From the NCBI GenBank assembly GCA_032718475.1, contig JAUCBJ010000735.1, positions 1 to 64,000 of the forward strand: DNA of 64,000 bases, given 5' to 3'. How positions within the stretch are numbered: the stretch's first letter is position 1; each line of letters starts with the position of its first letter. The stretch is from Nemertoderma westbladi (taxonomy: Eukaryota > Xenacoelomorpha > Nemertodermatida > Nemertodermatidae). The position numbers and the translations under genes are program-made. This document shows positions 61,382 through 64,000 of this stretch, piece by piece. The notes below the pieces were generated by a model. It ran no database searches, was not told the DNA's origin, and saw nothing but the letters and a program-made list of their open reading frames with translations.

Positions 61382-64000
61382 TTAGAGATACGTCTGAAGT
61401 TGTGCATTGTATTGCATATGGGCCGTCTCGTCTCGCAACAATCGCTGCCTTATTGATTTGAGTCGCCTCAAAGCAAGCGGGTAATTGTTAACGAGCTTAG
61501 GTTGTCCATTGCGCCACAACATACCAACCTCATAGTGGCCATTCGCGGTCTGGCGAATGGTATCTCTCATAATATTTAATGACCGTTTTTCCTGTTCTGA
61601 CATAGCGGTCTCGTAACTACCGGGTTCTGCTGAGTCCTGTTCCAACCATTGAATGGTCCGTTCAGTCAGCAGTCGGTCAAGCGCTGCTTGCACTGCGCCA
61701 TGGTCCTCGTCCACGTCTTCGTCCGCTGTGGTGGCTAGTGTCAATGTGTCTGGTAGGCTCGCAAGCCTTCCGGTGTCACTAGTCGGCGTCGAATCGTCGT
61801 GCGGCGGTTTGACAACTTCTTGATCTATCGGTAGGCTCGCAAGCCTTCCAAGATCAACGACCGGTGTCGAAGCCTGGTGGGTGGGGTCAATGACCTTCGG
61901 ATTTTTCGGTAGGCTCGCAAGCCTTCCAAAATCCTCGTTCATCGAGTCATCCATGGCAACAACCCTTTGGTCTTCAGTAGTCAATACAACCTGGTCTACT
62001 GCAAGTAGTTGTAAGTCAGAGGTCCGTATGGTCGTGTCCAGATCGGTTACGTCAGTATCGGTGGCGTCTGCGTTTGCGACGCAAGTCTGTCGTAGTGCCG
62101 TCTGTACAATTGGACCACAGGAGTGTGAAGGAGAATTATCTATCGTGTTAGTCAATAAACTACACGTACTCAAAACGTCGTCCTCCTGGTCACTTACCTC
62201 TAGTGAACGTATTGGTGCTCTAGTATACCAACCTATGGGAGTTCTACATGCGTAGGGGTTGCCCGCTGTAATAACAGATGGGCGTGTCTCCCATACCTGA
62301 TGTAAGTTAAACTGGTCTGTCCCAATTAACATCGCAATGGAACGATAATTAACAGGACATTCCGGTATTCCAAGGTGTCGGAAATACTTACGATCTTCCG
62401 GTGATTGCTCTGGCACAGGGCCGAGCAAGTTACTAAAGTCCTTCGTAGCTGCAAAGGTCAAATTTCTTACCGGAAGTAATGAGCGCTCCTCCTTGCTGTG
62501 TTCCGCTTTGGAAAGAAGAGTGTCTAAAGTTAGTTTTACTCTCGTCACAGGGATCGCTCTCTTACCATGCATGCTGCTTACAGTATACTGAGCAGTCTTA
62601 CCTTGACTCATGTCCGTAACTACGTCGGCTACTTGTTCGTCGACATAGCTATGTGATGACGCAGAGTCTAAGATGGCGTATATACGCTTGCTCCCTCGGG
62701 TTCCGGTAATCTTTATAGGAATCATGCTAAACCCTTTCAGTTGGTTCTGTGTGAGGAGCGTTATCGAACGCTGTTCCTCACCTGCATGCACGTAGAAAGT
62801 GTCGTCTTCCTCCTCGTTCTCGTCCGATGATCCTGACTGATCCATACAGTCTGTATAAAAGGTACGGATCTCGCGCAGCGCATGCTCCTTGTAAAGCGCG
62901 TCGCATCTAGCCGCTTTATCTGGATGCTCTCGTCGAAAGCGTCTGGTCGGAGTATGACTGGTTGTGTGAAGCAACGCGTCATGGTTACGTCCACACAGAG
63001 AACATGTATCGTCGCTCGGGCAATCCTTCCGGACGTGTCCTGGCTTCATACATCTCCAACAGGAATCTAACGATCGAATTTGGAGTCTCCTTTCTTCAAT
63101 CCCTAACTCCTTAAAAGCGCAACATCCACGAAGTTTATGTCCGCTGTAGTTTCTGCCGTTCTGTTCGCAGTACGAGAATCCCACAAAGTCCGCTGGCAAC
63201 TGCTGTCGTGGCTGCGTGGTGCCGATAGGCATCAGAACTTTAGAAGTCTCAGTAGGGGTGGCGTAAGTAACGGCTTTCGCGTTCGTCGGAAGTGGTTTAG
63301 TCCGATTCGGCGCAGATATAGCTATCCCTTCCGCCGCGATATGGTGATCGGTATAGTTCGATCGAGTCTCGATCACGGCCTCCCGTGAAATCAGTTGATA
63401 GACATCGGTGAGTTTTAATAACCCTCCGGCCTCTTCACGCTGGTACTCGATGCGTCGCCATTCTCGTCGGAGTCGATGGTGAAGTCGACCGATTATTCGA
63501 ATGAGAACCGTCGGTGCGTTAGCGTACTCGAGTTGTCCAATGGATCGTAAAGTCCCTATAGCGTTCTTGATTTTGTCCGCGAGTCGTAAAAGGTCGATTG
63601 GTTTCGAAATGTTGCCTCCTCTGCAGAGGTCTTCGATAATGGATTTAGCCATGGCGACGTTACCTCCGTAAATCGAATATAAACGGTCGTACGCCAACTC
63701 AAAGGCATCGGGAACACCAATAAAGGTTTCCACTAATCGTTTCGGCTCACCAGACAGAACTTGGAGCAAGTAATTAAACTTCTCCGTCGAGGTGAAAGCA
63801 TACTTAGCGATCTGGGACTCTACGTAGTCTACCAGTGTGCGCCAGTGTTTCGCGTTGCCAGAGAACTTTGGCGGTTGCTGTGCCGGTAATCCGTGTCTAG
63901 CCGCGAATTTCGCAATCTCGCTAACTAAGTCCAACTGTCCGCGTCCCTGTTCGGCGGCGTCGTCCAGTCGCTCCCTTCCGCGCGTTGTTCGTCGGTAGGA
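61382..64000 (-). CDS. BEL-2 Gag-protease, 5' end beyond window
   Basis: Open from the window edge (at least 872 codons). Gag capsid: PPKFSGNAKHWRTLVDYVES, FNYLLQVLSGEPK and YDRLYSIYGGN. Zinc fingers are CWRCMKPGHVRKDC (CX2CX4HX4C) and CSLCGRNHDALLH. Aspartic protease is YAILDSASSHSYVDEQVAD (DSA in place of DSG). The protease C-terminal part has LIGTDQF and CRTPIGWYTRAP. A linker carries three GRLASLP copies 26 residues apart. It ends in the RT N-terminal extension before a TAA. Confidence 0.9.
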   Translation of the reverse strand, partial: SYRRTTRGRERLDDAAEQGRGQLDLVSEIAKFAARHGLPAQQPPKFSGNAKHWRTLVDYVESQIAKYAFTSTEKFNYLLQVLSGEPKRLVETFIGVPDAFELAYDRLYSIYGGNVAMAKSIIEDLCRGGNISKPIDLLRLADKIKNAIGTLRSIGQLEYANAPTVLIRIIGRLHHRLRREWRRIEYQREEAGGLLKLTDVYQLISREAVIETRSNYTDHHIAAEGIAISAPNRTKPLPTNAKAVTYATPTETSKVLMPIGTTQPRQQLPADFVGFSYCEQNGRNYSGHKLRGCCAFKELGIEERRLQIRSLDSCWRCMKPGHVRKDCPSDDTCSLCGRNHDALLHTTSHTPTRRFRREHPDKAARCDALYKEHALREIRTFYTDCMDQSGSSDENEEEDDTFYVHAGEEQRSITLLTQNQLKGFSMIPIKITGTRGSKRIYAILDSASSHSYVDEQVADVVTDMSQGKTAQYTVSSMHGKRAIPVTRVKLTLDTLLSKAEHSKEERSLLPVRNLTFAATKDFSNLLGPVPEQSPEDRKYFRHLGIPECPVNYRSIAMLIGTDQFNLHQVWETRPSVITAGNPYACRTPIGWYTRAPIRSLEVSDQEDDVLSTCSLLTNTIDNSPSHSCGPIVQTALRQTCVANADATDTDVTDLDTTIRTSDLQLLAVDQVVLTTEDQRVVAMDDSMNEDFGRLASLPKNPKVIDPTHQASTPVVDLGRLASLPIDQEVVKPPHDDSTPTSDTGRLASLPDTLTLATTADEDVDEDHGAVQAALDRLLTERTIQWLEQDSAEPGSYETAMSEQEKRSLNIMRDTIRQTANGHYEVGMLWRNGQPKLVNNYPLALRRLKSIRQRLLRDETAHMQYNAQLQTYL
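61752..61771 (-). repeat. 20-nt hairpin repeat, copy 7
   Basis: Perfect form. First of three at exact 78-bp steps in the Gag-pol linker. Read GRLASLP. Confidence 0.85.
61830..61849 (-). repeat. 20-nt hairpin repeat, copy 8
   Basis: Perfect form. Part of a 78-bp (26-codon) tandem unit, whose flanks also share PPHDDSTP/PTHQASTP-type residues with the neighbouring unit. Confidence 0.85.
61908..61927 (-). repeat. 20-nt hairpin repeat, copy 9
   Basis: Perfect form, third of the 78-bp series. Read GRLASLP. Confidence 0.85.

Larger units (their letters stand above)
52737..64000 (-). mobile_element. Second BEL/Pao element (BEL-2), partial
   Basis: Minus-strand order from the window edge: Gag-protease, RT, RNase H, integrase, then accessory ORFs A and B-C. 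The 5' LTR and Gag start lie beyond 64000. Its proteins are clearly different from BEL-1 (different family) but the accessory cassette is homologous. Pol has three in-frame stops and one frameshift. Confidence 0.92.

Noticed and set aside
61752-61927. GRLASLP as a conserved peptide motif (for example a protease site)
   Set aside because: The same nucleotides are used in another frame (AREPT) and in non-coding DNA, so the DNA/RNA hairpin is the better unit.

Overview
This is eukaryotic nuclear DNA from an animal, probably a marine invertebrate. There are introns with GT-AG borders, no bacterial gene organisation, and several classes of metazoan transposable elements. The organism cannot be named from the sequence. 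The only complete host gene is amidophosphoribosyltransferase (PPAT, first step of de novo purine synthesis). It is on the minus strand in three exons (25664-25153, 24091-23836, 6041-5298) that give a predicted 503-residue enzyme. Almost everything else is transposon or repeat DNA.

Region by region. 1-5.3 kb holds non-LTR retrotransposon relics, a foldback MITE and one possible orphan exon. 5.3-25.7 kb is PPAT, whose intron 2 is 17.8 kb long. That intron carries about 5 kb (roughly 98 copies) of a 50-bp minisatellite. The unit is a copy of the last 36 nt of PPAT exon 2 plus its 5' splice site. A Ty3/gypsy element (10253-21486; 251-bp LTRs with one mismatch; 5-bp target duplication ACCAA) landed inside that array. 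It in turn carries two Helentron/DINE-like elements and a 4.3-kb TIR element, and the TIR element contains a TTAA MITE. The gypsy integrase ends in a PWWP-type chromatin-reader domain.

25.86-45.35 kb is a non-LTR reverse transcriptase relic split by a giant (18.6 kb) BEL/Pao LTR element (26431-45029; LTRs of about 1.18 kb; target duplication GACTA). 45.4-52.1 kb holds a dead plus-strand gypsy with a BEL solo LTR inside it, a possible exon, homopolymer tracts and a tRNA-derived SINE. 52.7 kb to the window end is a second, partial BEL/Pao element.

The most novel content is in the two BEL/Pao elements. Both carry, downstream of pol where an env gene would sit, the same non-envelope cassette: a zinc-ribbon protein (A), a DEDD 3'-5' exonuclease-like domain (B) and a triple zinc-knuckle module (C). 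B and C are separate overlapping frames in the first element and one 1077-residue protein in the second. The second element also contains nine copies of a 20-nt hairpin sequence lying in different reading frames.

All LTR elements described here, the host gene PPAT and the accessory cassettes are on the minus strand except the dead gypsy at 47.5-49.2 kb.
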